Source: an uncultured Collinsella sp. (lineage in GTDB: Bacteria; Actinomycetota; Coriobacteriia; Coriobacteriales; Coriobacteriaceae). Taken from it: DNA of 64,000 nucleotides. Positions 21,693 through 29,545 of the stretch are shown one piece after another; within the stretch, counting starts at the first letter, position 1, and each line of letters begins with the position of its first letter. The DNA is taken from assembly GCA_934654775.1 (NCBI GenBank), contig CAKUGR010000004.1:96213-160212 (forward strand), read 5' to 3'. A program made the position numbers and the translations under genes. Under the pieces are notes generated by a model, which worked only from the letters and a program-made list of their open reading frames with translations, was not told where the DNA came from and ran no database searches.

Positions 21693-22796
21693 CTAGATGC
21701 GTACCGGCATGACCAGGTACAGGTAGTTAATCTTGTCGTAGGACTTGAAGATGCCCGCCTGCGAATAGCTCTTGAGCTCTAGCGTGATCTCCTTCTCCTT
21801 GGACAGGGCATTGAGGCAGCCAAAGATGTAGTGGTAGTTGAAGGCGATGGTACCCGACTCGCCCTCGGCCTCGACATCAATCGTCTCCTGCGCCAGGTCC
21901 TGGTCGTTGGAGATGGAGGACAGGCCCATTTGGCCGTTCTCGACGTCAATCTCAAACTTGACGGCGGGGTTGGCGCTCGCGATGACGGCCACGCGCTTAA
22001 GGGCGGCGTTAAAGGCGGCTACGTCGATCTTGACGCTTGTCACGCACGAATCGGGGATGAGCTGCTTGTAATTGGGATATACACCCTCGATGCGTCGCGA
22101 AACGTAGGTGGTGTTGCCGGCCTCAAAGACGACCTGGGTGTCGGTGGCACCGATCATGATGGTCGCCTGGCTCGCCATGATGCTCAGCGCGTCGTTAAAA
22201 GCGTCGGCGGGAACATTGAGCTCAAAGGAACCCTCGAGGGTCGAGGTCTCGACCTGCGTATCGCATACGGCCAGACGAAAGGAGTCGGTCGCCACCAGGC
22301 GCACGGTGTTGTTCTCGACCTTCATATGCACGCCGCCCAGGATGGGGCGGGCCTTGTCGGTCGAGGTGACACGCCACACGCGGCTTACCATTTCGGACAG
22401 AATGTCGGTCGGCAGCTCGACGGCACTCTCGATGGCGTAGGCCGGAAACTCGGGGAAGTCGTTGGCATCGAGCGTGTTGAGGCGGAAAGAGCTCTTCTCG
22501 CAGCCAATCAATACCTGACGCTCGGACAACTCAAAGGTGACCGGGGCATCGGGAAGGGTCTTGGTGATGTTGGAGAGCATCTTGCAGGGAATTACCATCT
22601 CGCCCTCTTCTTCGACATGAGCCGCAATGCGGTGACGAATCGAGATGGTGTAGTTGGAGGTCTGGAATTCCAAGATGCCGTCTTGCGCCTTAACGAGCAC
22701 GCCCGACAGAATGGGGAGGGTGGATGCCGAGGCGACGCCTTTCATAACGACGCCGATGGCTTGCGTAAGCGAGCTCTGGCTGACGGTGAACTTCAT
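21693..22796 (-). CDS. dnaN: DNA polymerase III sliding clamp
   Basis: The beta clamp, 367 residues, made of three repeated domains forming half of a ring. It starts MKFTVSQSSLTQAI and ends LYLVMPVRI, both typical. Normal length, no insertions. It sits between dnaA and recF in the classic origin order. The upstream gap is AT-rich and probably contains the DNA unwinding element. Confidence 0.97.
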   Translation of the reverse strand: MKFTVSQSSLTQAIGVVMKGVASASTLPILSGVLVKAQDGILEFQTSNYTISIRHRIAAHVEEEGEMVIPCKMLSNITKTLPDAPVTFELSERQVLIGCEKSSFRLNTLDANDFPEFPAYAIESAVELPTDILSEMVSRVWRVTSTDKARPILGGVHMKVENNTVRLVATDSFRLAVCDTQVETSTLEGSFELNVPADAFNDALSIMASQATIMIGATDTQVVFEAGNTTYVSRRIEGVYPNYKQLIPDSCVTSVKIDVAAFNAALKRVAVIASANPAVKFEIDVENGQMGLSSISNDQDLAQETIDVEAEGESGTIAFNYHYIFGCLNALSKEKEITLELKSYSQAGIFKSYDKINYLYLVMPVRI

Positions 22797-23034
22797 CTTT
22801 TAATACCTTTCTATAGATATAAATATCTTAATAATAGTAATAGTACTGACGAAACTGTTGATTACTCCTAAAGGTGCAGGTCAGCCCTAAAAAGAGAATC
22901 GACAGGATCCTGTGTGCAACCGGGTATGTTTTCCACGTTCAAAACCTGCGCAAAACTTTTCATCACCGCGGGCCGAGTTTTAGACACCTTATGACCGCCG
23001 TTTCGACAAGTTTTCAACAGGTGTGTCCATTTAC
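22797..23034. other. oriC: Origin region, dnaA-dnaN side
   Basis: A 238-base non-coding gap. An AT-rich stretch (about 22808-22850) next to dnaN is a good unwinding-element candidate. DnaA-box-like sequences are TTTTCCACG (22929-22937), TTTTCAACA (23011-23019) and, on the minus strand, TTGCACACA (22911-22919). A BamHI-type palindrome ACAGGATCCTGT lies at 22902-22913. No perfect TTATCCACA was found. Confidence 0.7.
22808..22850. other. Candidate DNA unwinding element
   Basis: About 40 bases of almost pure A/T (TATAGATATAAATATC followed by TTAATAATAGTAATAG) in an otherwise GC-rich region, immediately upstream of the dnaN ribosome site and beside the DnaA-box-like repeats. Confidence 0.6.
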
Positions 23035-24759
23035 CTACGAGCGCAGTGTAATTTTATCGCGCAGCGACTTGAGGTCCTCGGTAACGGTCCGGTCTTCCTG
23101 AATCATCTTCTGAACCTTTTTATAGCTCGTACTGACGGTCGAATGGTTGCGGTTGCCAAATTCGGCGCCCACGGCCGTCGTCGTCATCTCGCACATCTCG
23201 ATCGCCAGGTAGATGGCGATGTGGCGCGCCTTGGCGATGTTGGCGTTGCGGCGAGGACCGATGAGTTCCTCGTGCGTTACGCCGTATTGCTCCTCGATGA
23301 CGGACTGGACCGTCTGCACGTTGATCTTCTTGGCCGACGTATCGAAATACTGGCTGGCGATCGCGTCGATGTCGTCAAAGGTGAGTTCCCCGCCCTCGCG
23401 CTCGCGGTCGCCCGCTTCGCCGGCACACCGCTCGCAAAAGCTCTCGAGCTCGCGAATATTGGTGCCCGAGACCTCCGCCATGTGTTTAAAGTGCGCGTCG
23501 GTCAGGTGCCCGCCGTCGCCTCCGTAGGCAGCCAGCAGCGAGTCGTTGCCCGCTTCGGGCGCGGCGGCGATCGTATTCTCGTAATAACGCTGCAAGATCT
23601 TGTACTTCATCTCGTAGCTGGGCTCCGCTACCAGACACAGCAGGCCGGCATTAAAGCGGCTGGTCAGGCGCTCGTCCATGTTGAGGTCCTTGGGCGCGCG
23701 GTCGGCGGCGATCACGACCTTCTTGTTGTTGCGGATAAATTCGTCCATCAGCTGGAAGAAGTAATCCACGCTCGCGCGCTTTCCGATGATGTTCTGGATG
23801 TCATCGATGATAAGCACGTCGACGCCGTGGTACGCCTGCATGATGGGGGCGTTGCTCTTCTTCTGGCGGTCGAATTCGGTCATCAGGTCGTCCAGATACG
23901 CCTGCGAGTTGGCATACTTCACCTTGATCTCGGGCGATTTCTCCGCCAGTTCGTTTTTGATGGCGAGCAGCAGGTGTGTCTTGCCCAACCCCGATTTGCC
24001 GTAGATGAACAGCGACGTGCAGGTACCGGGCGTGTCTGCAAGCATGGCGAATTTGAGCGCCGATCGGTAGGCAAGACTGTTCTCCGGTCCGAAGACGAAG
24101 TTTTCAAACGTGAATTTCGAATTCGCTGCGAGGGGCGCCCCGTCCGCGTTTTTCTCGACTGCCGCCGGGGCCTCCGCCGAAGGTGCTGCCGGCGCTGCGG
24201 ACGAACTTGCGCTTTTTGCCGGTGGCCTGCCATTCATTTGGGTCATCATGCGGCGGAAATCGTCGGCGGACAACGTATTTTTGATTGCAATGCCCGATTC
24301 CTCGCCGGGTGTCGCCTCGTGTGCGACGGGCATATGTGTGGCGGTCGGGATGGGCGAGGGGGCTGGCTCTACCGCCGGTGCGAACGAAGCGGTCGGCTGC
24401 GGCGCCATGGTTTCACGGGAAACATCGTCGCGTCGAGGCTCGGGCACCGGCGTCGCTGCTGCGGTGGCGATCGCTACCGGGTGAGTGTCCGGGGCCGTAT
24501 TTGCCGAGGCACCTTGCGGTGCCACGATATTGAGCGCAATCGGTGCAAAGGCGATCTCTTCCAGATAGGCCTCGATGGTCGGCTGATGCTTTTTGAGCTG
24601 AGCGATGGCAAAGCGCGAAGGGGCCTCAATCGTCAGAGTGTCCTCGGTTAAACTCACGGCGCGCGATTGTCCCAGCATATTGATGAGGCGTGCATCTTGG
24701 CCGTCGCGCTGACAAAAGGCGATGGCATCTCCCAGGATGATGCTTGCTTCCTCGTCCAC
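23035..24759 (-). CDS. dnaA: Chromosomal replication initiator DnaA
   Basis: The AAA+ initiator, 574 residues. Domain I spans about 1-80; a long Ala/Pro-rich domain II runs to about 212; domain III has Walker A GKSGLGKT (about 254-261) and Walker B VLIIDDIQN; domain IV ends with the DNA-binding signature NHSTVSTSYKK. Domain II is about 130 residues, longer than in most bacteria. A parS-like site lies inside it (24409-24424). The start is GTG 24759 after GGGAG. The gene begins 15 bases after the GHKL/winged-helix gene, so the two are almost certainly co-transcribed. Confidence 0.97.
   Translation of the reverse strand: MDEEASIILGDAIAFCQRDGQDARLINMLGQSRAVSLTEDTLTIEAPSRFAIAQLKKHQPTIEAYLEEIAFAPIALNIVAPQGASANTAPDTHPVAIATAAATPVPEPRRDDVSRETMAPQPTASFAPAVEPAPSPIPTATHMPVAHEATPGEESGIAIKNTLSADDFRRMMTQMNGRPPAKSASSSAAPAAPSAEAPAAVEKNADGAPLAANSKFTFENFVFGPENSLAYRSALKFAMLADTPGTCTSLFIYGKSGLGKTHLLLAIKNELAEKSPEIKVKYANSQAYLDDLMTEFDRQKKSNAPIMQAYHGVDVLIIDDIQNIIGKRASVDYFFQLMDEFIRNNKKVVIAADRAPKDLNMDERLTSRFNAGLLCLVAEPSYEMKYKILQRYYENTIAAAPEAGNDSLLAAYGGDGGHLTDAHFKHMAEVSGTNIRELESFCERCAGEAGDREREGGELTFDDIDAIASQYFDTSAKKINVQTVQSVIEEQYGVTHEELIGPRRNANIAKARHIAIYLAIEMCEMTTTAVGAEFGNRNHSTVSTSYKKVQKMIQEDRTVTEDLKSLRDKITLRS
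24409..24424. promoter_or_regulatory. Degenerate parS inside dnaA
   Basis: GGTTTCACGGGAAACA differs from the perfect parS sites of this window at two of 16 positions. It encodes part of DnaA domain II (VSRET, residues about 113-117). Confidence 0.45.
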
Positions 24760-24774
24760 TGTTTCTCCCGTTCC

Positions 24775-26103
24775 TTACCTTTGGGCTCGCACGCGAGCGC
24801 TGCCTATTTCGGTCAGATGGTATTTCTGGCCATGTTTGATTACCAAGCCGGCCTGCGCCAAGTCGTTGAGTGTTCGCGACCACGTGGGCGCTGAGTTTCC
24901 AAACGCCCGCGCCAGGTCGGTTGCGCCACACTCCTGGTTTTGAGCCAGATAGCCCAGTGCCGCTTCGCCGCGCTCGCTCACAAATACGTTTTGCTGCGGC
25001 TGTGCATATTGATTCGCCGCATTAGGATACATCATTTGAGCTGCTGGTTGTTGAGAACTCTGCATAGGCAGCGGCTGCTGTTGAAAACTTTGCGGCCACT
25101 GTTGGTAAGGCTGCGGAGGCATCTGCTGGGCCCATGGGTTGTACTGCGCCTGGGGCATTTGTTGGTACGGCTGCTGGTATCCCTGAGGATACTGTTGGGG
25201 ATACGGCTGGGCGTATCCCCGCTGCGGCATATATTGGGGAGGATACCCTTGCGGGTACGGTTGATAGCCCATTTGCGGGGCGTTTGGCATGGACGCCGTC
25301 TGCTGCACGGTGCCTGTGTCCAGATCTGCCGAACCTATGCCCTCCGGCATGTTTTGCATTGCGTTGCCCAGCGGTGCCTGGGGGTCTTGCATGGGATAAT
25401 TTCCAGGCTGCTGCATCTGCTGCGCCACGGGCTGCTGTGCAAACGTGCTGGATAGGGGATATGCCGTCTGCTCTGCTTCGGGTCGCACGGCCGCCCCGCG
25501 CCCGCCAGCACGCTCGATTTCCTGCACGCGCTTAGGGTTCAGACTTACCGTCACGACGGTGCCGTTGCCCATGTTGTCCTCGATGGAGACGGCGCCGCCG
25601 GCGTTTTCCAAGTACTCCTGTACCATGGGAAACCCGGCGCCGGTACCGCGGATATACCGTTTCATCTTGCTGTTTGCGCTGGTTACGCCAAAATCGAAGG
25701 CACGCTCTTTGTCGTCGATGCCCGGACCCTGATCGGCAAAGCGGATGGTATCGCCACCGTCGAGAATCGAGATGATGGGCTCTGCAAAATGCGCGTGGAT
25801 AAAGTTTTCGACAATCTCGCGGATAACCATCAGCGAGATGCACCCTCCCTGCTCTTTCATGCACTGGTAGACGGTGTTGGTTGTCTCTTCCAAGTAGGTA
25901 CGGACGTCTTGCGGTTCGATGACGATGACACGCGGTGTCGACAGCATGTCATCGTAGACCGCGATGCGCGCTGCATACATGGCCTTTGGTGCTTGTGCGG
26001 TGACCTGCTCACCTTCGTTGCGGTTTTCGCGCACGCCGGTGATGTGCTCGTTGTCGGGTGCCGGATCACCGGAATCGACCATGGTGTAGAAGTCGTCAGA
26101 CAT
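24775..26103 (-). CDS. GHKL ATPase / PQY-rich linker / winged-helix protein
   Basis: 442 residues in three parts. Residues about 40-190 form a GHKL (HATPase_c-like) ATP-binding domain: N-box REIVENFIHA (95-104), G1 DQGPGI (124-129), G2 GTGAGF (153-158), G3 GNGTVV (179-184). No histidine phospho-acceptor domain precedes it, so it resembles anti-sigma kinases more than sensor kinases. Residues about 210-372 are low complexity, dominated by Gln, Pro, Tyr and Met with repeated PYQQ/YPQ units, prion-like in composition. Residues about 373-442 look like a winged helix (ATDLARAFGNSAPTWSRTLNDL). It lies between DnaA-box-like repeats and dnaA, 15 bases upstream of dnaA. A regulatory role at the origin is inference. 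Confidence 0.8.
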   Translation of the reverse strand: MSDDFYTMVDSGDPAPDNEHITGVRENRNEGEQVTAQAPKAMYAARIAVYDDMLSTPRVIVIEPQDVRTYLEETTNTVYQCMKEQGGCISLMVIREIVENFIHAHFAEPIISILDGGDTIRFADQGPGIDDKERAFDFGVTSANSKMKRYIRGTGAGFPMVQEYLENAGGAVSIEDNMGNGTVVTVSLNPKRVQEIERAGGRGAAVRPEAEQTAYPLSSTFAQQPVAQQMQQPGNYPMQDPQAPLGNAMQNMPEGIGSADLDTGTVQQTASMPNAPQMGYQPYPQGYPPQYMPQRGYAQPYPQQYPQGYQQPYQQMPQAQYNPWAQQMPPQPYQQWPQSFQQQPLPMQSSQQPAAQMMYPNAANQYAQPQQNVFVSERGEAALGYLAQNQECGATDLARAFGNSAPTWSRTLNDLAQAGLVIKHGQKYHLTEIGSARVRAQR

Positions 26104-26447
26104 GCCGCTCGCAATCTTTCAAAAGGTTTTGAACAAATAGTAGCTCACCGCGCAATGTTTCTCATCTTTCGACAAGTTTTCAAAACCTGTTGAAAACTTT
26201 GGAAAACGGACGAAAAGTTCTCAACATTTCCAACACGACCTGTTGAAAACTCGATGAAATTTCGTGAAAAGTTGCCTGCGGCCTCAAATGCAGGTTTTGC
26301 TTATGGGGGAACCGTGTACTCTTTGCAACCTTTTACCTTTGATTTCTTGACATTTGAACATTGATTTCCCTACAATCTTCAAGCTCACGTGTCTATATCT
26401 GCGTCCGCGCCCCGCGGACACTCGAAATGCAGCAGGAGGAACTTAAG
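26104..26447. other. oriC: Origin region, second DnaA-box-like cluster
   Basis: 344 non-coding bases between the GHKL gene and rpmH, where coding strand flips. DnaA-box-like repeats: TTTTGAACA (26127-26135), TTTTCAACA in inverse orientation at 26188-26196 and 26241-26249, TTCTCAACA (26218-26226) and TTTCCAACA (26227-26235). A palindrome GTTTTCAAAAC precedes them. The unit AGTTTTCAACAGG is shared exactly with the dnaA-dnaN gap, supporting a two-part origin. The rpmH promoter is at its right end. Confidence 0.65.
26347..26376 (+). promoter_or_regulatory. Promoter of rpmH
   Basis: Perfect -35 TTGACA (26347-26352), an 18-base spacer and TACAAT (26371-26376), 72 bases before the rpmH start. Confidence 0.8.
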
Positions 26448-26582
26448 ATGAAGCGTACGTATCAGCCTAATAAGCGTAAGCGTGCCAAGACCCATGGCTT
26501 CCGTGCCCGTATGGCCACTAAGGGTGGTCGTGCCGTGCTCGCCCGTCGTCGCGCCAAGGGCCGCAAGCGTCTCACTGTCTAG
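26448..26582 (+). CDS. rpmH: Ribosomal protein bL34
   Basis: A 44-residue, very basic protein beginning [18 protein letters not shown], the universal bL34 pattern. The ATG at 26448 follows AGGAGG at seven bases; the longer frame is spurious. First gene of the plus-strand origin cluster; rnpA starts 21 bases later. Confidence 0.98.
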   Translation: MKRTYQPNKRKRAKTHGFRARMATKGGRAVLARRRAKGRKRLTV

Positions 26583-26602
26583 CAGCGATACACACATCTC
26601 GC

Positions 26603-26941
26603 ATGAAGACTATTAAGTCTCGGCAAGATTTCGAGCATGTGTTCAGTCAGGGGCGTCGTTTCAATCACCCTCTGATTCGAATGACCATATGTGAATCGGT
26701 TGGCGAAGGCGACTCCGGAAGGGTCGCCTTCGTTGGTGCTAAACGACTCGGTTGTGCTGTTGTGCGCAACCGATCTAAGCGTGTGATGCGCGAGGCCGCC
26801 CGCAGCTGTGGATTTCCCGTTGCGGGTTATGACATCATCTTGTTCGCGACTCCCAAGACGAGGGTTTCCTCGCCGCAGGAGATGGACAAGGCATTGCGTT
26901 CGCTTATGAAACGCGCCGGCGTTGCCGGGGAGGAGCGATGA
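26603..26941 (+). CDS. rnpA: Ribonuclease P protein component
   Basis: The 112-residue basic protein that helps the RNase P RNA mature tRNA 5' ends. The family signature is present as the segment VVRNRSKRVMREAAR (about residues 52-66), and the N-terminal F..VF..G motif is normal. It overlaps yidD by four bases (ATGA), so translation is coupled. The RNase P RNA gene is not in this window. Confidence 0.95.
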   Translation: MKTIKSRQDFEHVFSQGRRFNHPLIRMTICESVGEGDSGRVAFVGAKRLGCAVVRNRSKRVMREAARSCGFPVAGYDIILFATPKTRVSSPQEMDKALRSLMKRAGVAGEER

Positions 26942-27162
26942 GCAACCACGTTTTGCGACGTGTTGCCATCGCTCCTATTCGCATATATCAACAGGTTATT
27001 TCGCCCTTATTGCCTGACGCCTGCATTTATTACCCAACGTGCTCGCAATACGCTATCCAGGCGATTGAGAAGTACGGTGTTTTGAGAGGCTGCTGGCTTG
27101 CCGTGAGGCGCATCGCTCGCTGCAATCCCCTGCACGTCGGCGGTTATGACCCTGTGCCTTAG
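26938..27162 (+). CDS. yidD: Membrane protein insertion efficiency factor YidD
   Basis: A 74-residue protein with the full family signature: IYQ.VISPL, the Cys pair in the stretch CIYYPTCSQYA (about residues 28-38), and the C-terminal RC.P...GGYDPVP. It assists insertion of membrane proteins by YidC. It overlaps rnpA by four bases and precedes yidC by 29 bases. Confidence 0.96.
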   Translation: MSNHVLRRVAIAPIRIYQQVISPLLPDACIYYPTCSQYAIQAIEKYGVLRGCWLAVRRIARCNPLHVGGYDPVP

Positions 27163-27191
27163 CGGGCACTCGCTATCGGAGGAAAACTTAC

Positions 27192-27962
27192 ATGTGGGAT
27201 TGGATCGTTAACATCCTTTTCGAGCTGCTCAAGCTCATCCAGACCTTTGCGGTCGACTGGGGCCTGTCCATCATCATCCTGGTGGTCATCATCCGTCTGC
27301 TGCTGACGCCGCTTATGCTCAAGTCGACCAAGTCGACGGCTCGTATGCAGGTGCTGCAGCCCAAGATGCTCGAGATCCAGGAGCGTTACGCCGACGATCC
27401 TCAGCGTCAGGCCGAGGAGATGCAGAAGTTCTACAGCGAGAACAAGTTCAACCCCATGGCTGGTTGTCTGCCGCTGTTGATCCAGATGCCTGTCCTGTTC
27501 GCCCTATTTACGTTGCTGCGCAACCTGCCGGACTACTTTAGCGACGGCACGTTCTCGTTCTTCAACATCCTGCCCGACCTGACCACCACGCCGAGCGCTT
27601 CCTTTGCCGATGGCTTTATGGTTGCGCTGCCTGCGCTGGTTTGCCTGATTCTGTTCGCTGTCTTGACCCTGATTCCGCAGCTGTATATGTCTCGCAATCA
27701 GACTGGTCAGCAGGCCCAGAGCATGCGCATGATGGCCGTCGTCATGACCGTCATGATGCTTTGGATGGGCTGGAGCCTGCCCGTCGGCGTTCTGCTGTAC
27801 TACGACGTGTCCTCTGCCTGGCAGGTTATCCAGCAGATCTTCGTGACGCAGAAGGTTATCGACAAGGCTAAGGCCGATGAGGAGGAGCGCCTCAAGAACG
27901 CACCGCTGCAGGTCGAGGTTACCCGTCGCGAGAAGAAGCCGCGTCCGCACAAGAAGAAGTAG
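27192..27962 (+). CDS. yidC: Membrane insertase YidC/Oxa1
   Basis: A 256-residue insertase with five predicted helices. It has the conserved first-helix Arg (VVIIRLLLTPL, about residues 32-42), the cytoplasmic helical hairpin, the FNPMAGCLPLLIQMP motif (about residues 91-105) and a Lys/Arg-rich C-terminal tail that contacts the ribosome. It lacks a large periplasmic domain, as usual for Gram-positive members. No clear lipobox is seen at the N-terminus. Confidence 0.95.
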   Translation: MWDWIVNILFELLKLIQTFAVDWGLSIIILVVIIRLLLTPLMLKSTKSTARMQVLQPKMLEIQERYADDPQRQAEEMQKFYSENKFNPMAGCLPLLIQMPVLFALFTLLRNLPDYFSDGTFSFFNILPDLTTTPSASFADGFMVALPALVCLILFAVLTLIPQLYMSRNQTGQQAQSMRMMAVVMTVMMLWMGWSLPVGVLLYYDVSSAWQVIQQIFVTQKVIDKAKADEEERLKNAPLQVEVTRREKKPRPHKKK

Positions 27963-28007
27963 TCGGGATATCAATCTTATTTAGGTACCTAACTTTTGGA
28001 GTACGTT

Positions 28008-28577
28008 ATGTCTGAAGAGATCATCGAGGATATGCTTGAGGAGGTTGCCCCGCAGATTGCGGGCGATTATCCCGAGATTGCACAGCGCTACAAGGCCGGT
28101 GAAGAGCTGACCGATGAGGAGCTCGACACCATTGCCGATGTTGCGATTTCCATTCTGCGTTCCATCCTTTCGCATTTCGATGCCGCCAACTCTCCTATTG
28201 ATGAGTACGAGGGCGACGAGGGTGAGCTGATTTTGGATGTTACGGCTCCTGATCTTGCTGTTCTCATTGGCCGTCATGGTCGTACCCTTGATGCCCTTCA
28301 GGTTATGTTCTCTTTGCTGGTGAGCCGTAAGCTTGGCTTTAGGTATCCGGTTGTGGTAGACGTTGAGGGCTACAAGAGTCGCCGTCAGGACAAGGTTGCC
28401 TCTATGGCTCAGTCTGCCGCCGAGCGTGCCATCCGTACTCATAAGAGCGTTTCGCTTCCGCCCATGAATGCCTATGAGCGCCGACTCGTTCATATTGCAC
28501 TTCGTGGCAATGATGCCGTCGATACACATTCTGAGGGTTCTGACCCTGATCGCCATGTGGTGATTGTTGCTCGATAA
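28008..28577 (+). CDS. jag: RNA-binding protein Jag/KhpB
   Basis: A 189-residue protein with an acidic N-terminus, a KH domain (residues about 75-145, with the RNA-binding loop IGRHGRTLDALQ) and a C-terminal R3H domain (PMNAYERRLVH). Jag/KhpB binds RNA with KhpA and influences division and envelope growth in Gram-positive bacteria. The start is ATG 28008, six bases after GGAG; the ATG at 27996 lacks a ribosome site. Its place after yidC is conserved widely. Confidence 0.93.
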   Translation: MSEEIIEDMLEEVAPQIAGDYPEIAQRYKAGEELTDEELDTIADVAISILRSILSHFDAANSPIDEYEGDEGELILDVTAPDLAVLIGRHGRTLDALQVMFSLLVSRKLGFRYPVVVDVEGYKSRRQDKVASMAQSAAERAIRTHKSVSLPPMNAYERRLVHIALRGNDAVDTHSEGSDPDRHVVIVAR

Positions 28578-28673
28578 TCTACTCGAGCTTATGCTAAGGG
28601 GGCGTGGTTTCCACGTCCCCTTTTTTTGTCAAAAGTTCTCGATACACTGATTTTTGTCAGAAAGGAGCTTCTG

Positions 28674-29411
28674 TTGTTTGTACTTACAGATCTGCAGGCT
28701 GACGAGATGTTGAGTCGTCTAACCTCCTATTGCAAAGAGTACTCCTTGAGCGTAACTTATGCTGAGCTAAGGAAATGTATTCAGCATTTGGATTTGGTTC
28801 TGGAAACAAATAAGACAACCAATCTCACCCGTATTCTTAACGTAGAAGATGCTGTGGTACTTCATATCCTCGACTCACTTGTCTTGCTCCCTTATATCAA
28901 TAAGGCTCCTGAGGGAGCTTTGCTCGATATGGGAACAGGTGCAGGTTTCCCTGGTATTCCATTAACGATAGCAACGCATCGTAAAGCTACTTATATTGAC
29001 TCAGTTGGCAAGAAGGTTGATGCTGTAAATTCTTTTGTTCATGCTCTTGGTTTGAAAAATGCTCATGCAGTTCATGATCGCCTTGAAGAATATGCTCGAA
29101 GCCATAAGAAGCGGTTCTCTGTTGTAACCGCCCGAGCATTGGCCCCTCTACCAATTCTTGTTGAGTATGCGGCTCCGTATCTCAAGGATGGAGGGTTATT
29201 TGTTATCACGAAGGGCAATCCATCGGATGAGGAGCTTGCTTCCGGCATGTCAGCAGCTAAGATCTGCGGCTACACTTTGCTTCTGAATGACACAATCGAT
29301 TTGCCTGAGGGCTTGGGCCACAGGGAGTTCATTGTTCTTAAGAAGAGTCATCCAGCATCCGTTTCATTGCCTCGTGCAAATGGCATGGCAAAGAAGAATC
29401 CGCTTGCCTAG
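28674..29411 (+). CDS. rsmG: 16S rRNA m7G527 methyltransferase RsmG
   Basis: A 245-residue SAM-dependent enzyme that methylates G527 of 16S rRNA. The SAM motif LLDMGTGAGFPGIPL (about residues 81-95) is intact, as are N-terminal NLT.I and the HILDSL motif. I chose TTG 28674 because AAAGGAG lies six bases upstream; the frame from 28626 would start inside a T-run behind jag. Codon use from here to parB is noticeably more A/T-rich than in flanking genes. Three parS sites follow the stop codon, the first only two bases after it. Confidence 0.92.
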   Translation: MFVLTDLQADEMLSRLTSYCKEYSLSVTYAELRKCIQHLDLVLETNKTTNLTRILNVEDAVVLHILDSLVLLPYINKAPEGALLDMGTGAGFPGIPLTIATHRKATYIDSVGKKVDAVNSFVHALGLKNAHAVHDRLEEYARSHKKRFSVVTARALAPLPILVEYAAPYLKDGGLFVITKGNPSDEELASGMSAAKICGYTLLLNDTIDLPEGLGHREFIVLKKSHPASVSLPRANGMAKKNPLA

Positions 29412-29412
29412 A

Positions 29413-29428
29413 TGTTTCACGTGAAACA
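29413..29428. promoter_or_regulatory. parS: parS site 1
   Basis: TGTTTCACGTGAAACA, a perfect 16-bp palindrome matching the consensus ParB-binding site, two bases after the rsmG stop codon. Confidence 0.97.
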
Positions 29429-29451
29429 TAATGGATACTAGCAACTTGCAG

Positions 29452-29467
29452 TGTTTCACGTGAAACA
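29452..29467. promoter_or_regulatory. parS: parS site 2
   Basis: A second perfect TGTTTCACGTGAAACA, 39 bases after the first. Confidence 0.97.
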
Positions 29468-29490
29468 TGGCGGTTGATATCGAATCGGAA

Positions 29491-29506
29491 TGTTTCACGT
29501 GAAACA
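29491..29506. promoter_or_regulatory. parS: parS site 3
   Basis: A third perfect TGTTTCACGTGAAACA, again 39 bases after the previous one and 40 bases before parA. Confidence 0.97.
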
Positions 29507-29545
29507 TCCTCCGTTTGACAGCTTTAATACTCACCAGGAGGGACC

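Noticed and set aside
22797-26447. Canonical TTATCCACA DnaA boxes
   Set aside because: None found in either origin gap; only variants are reported.
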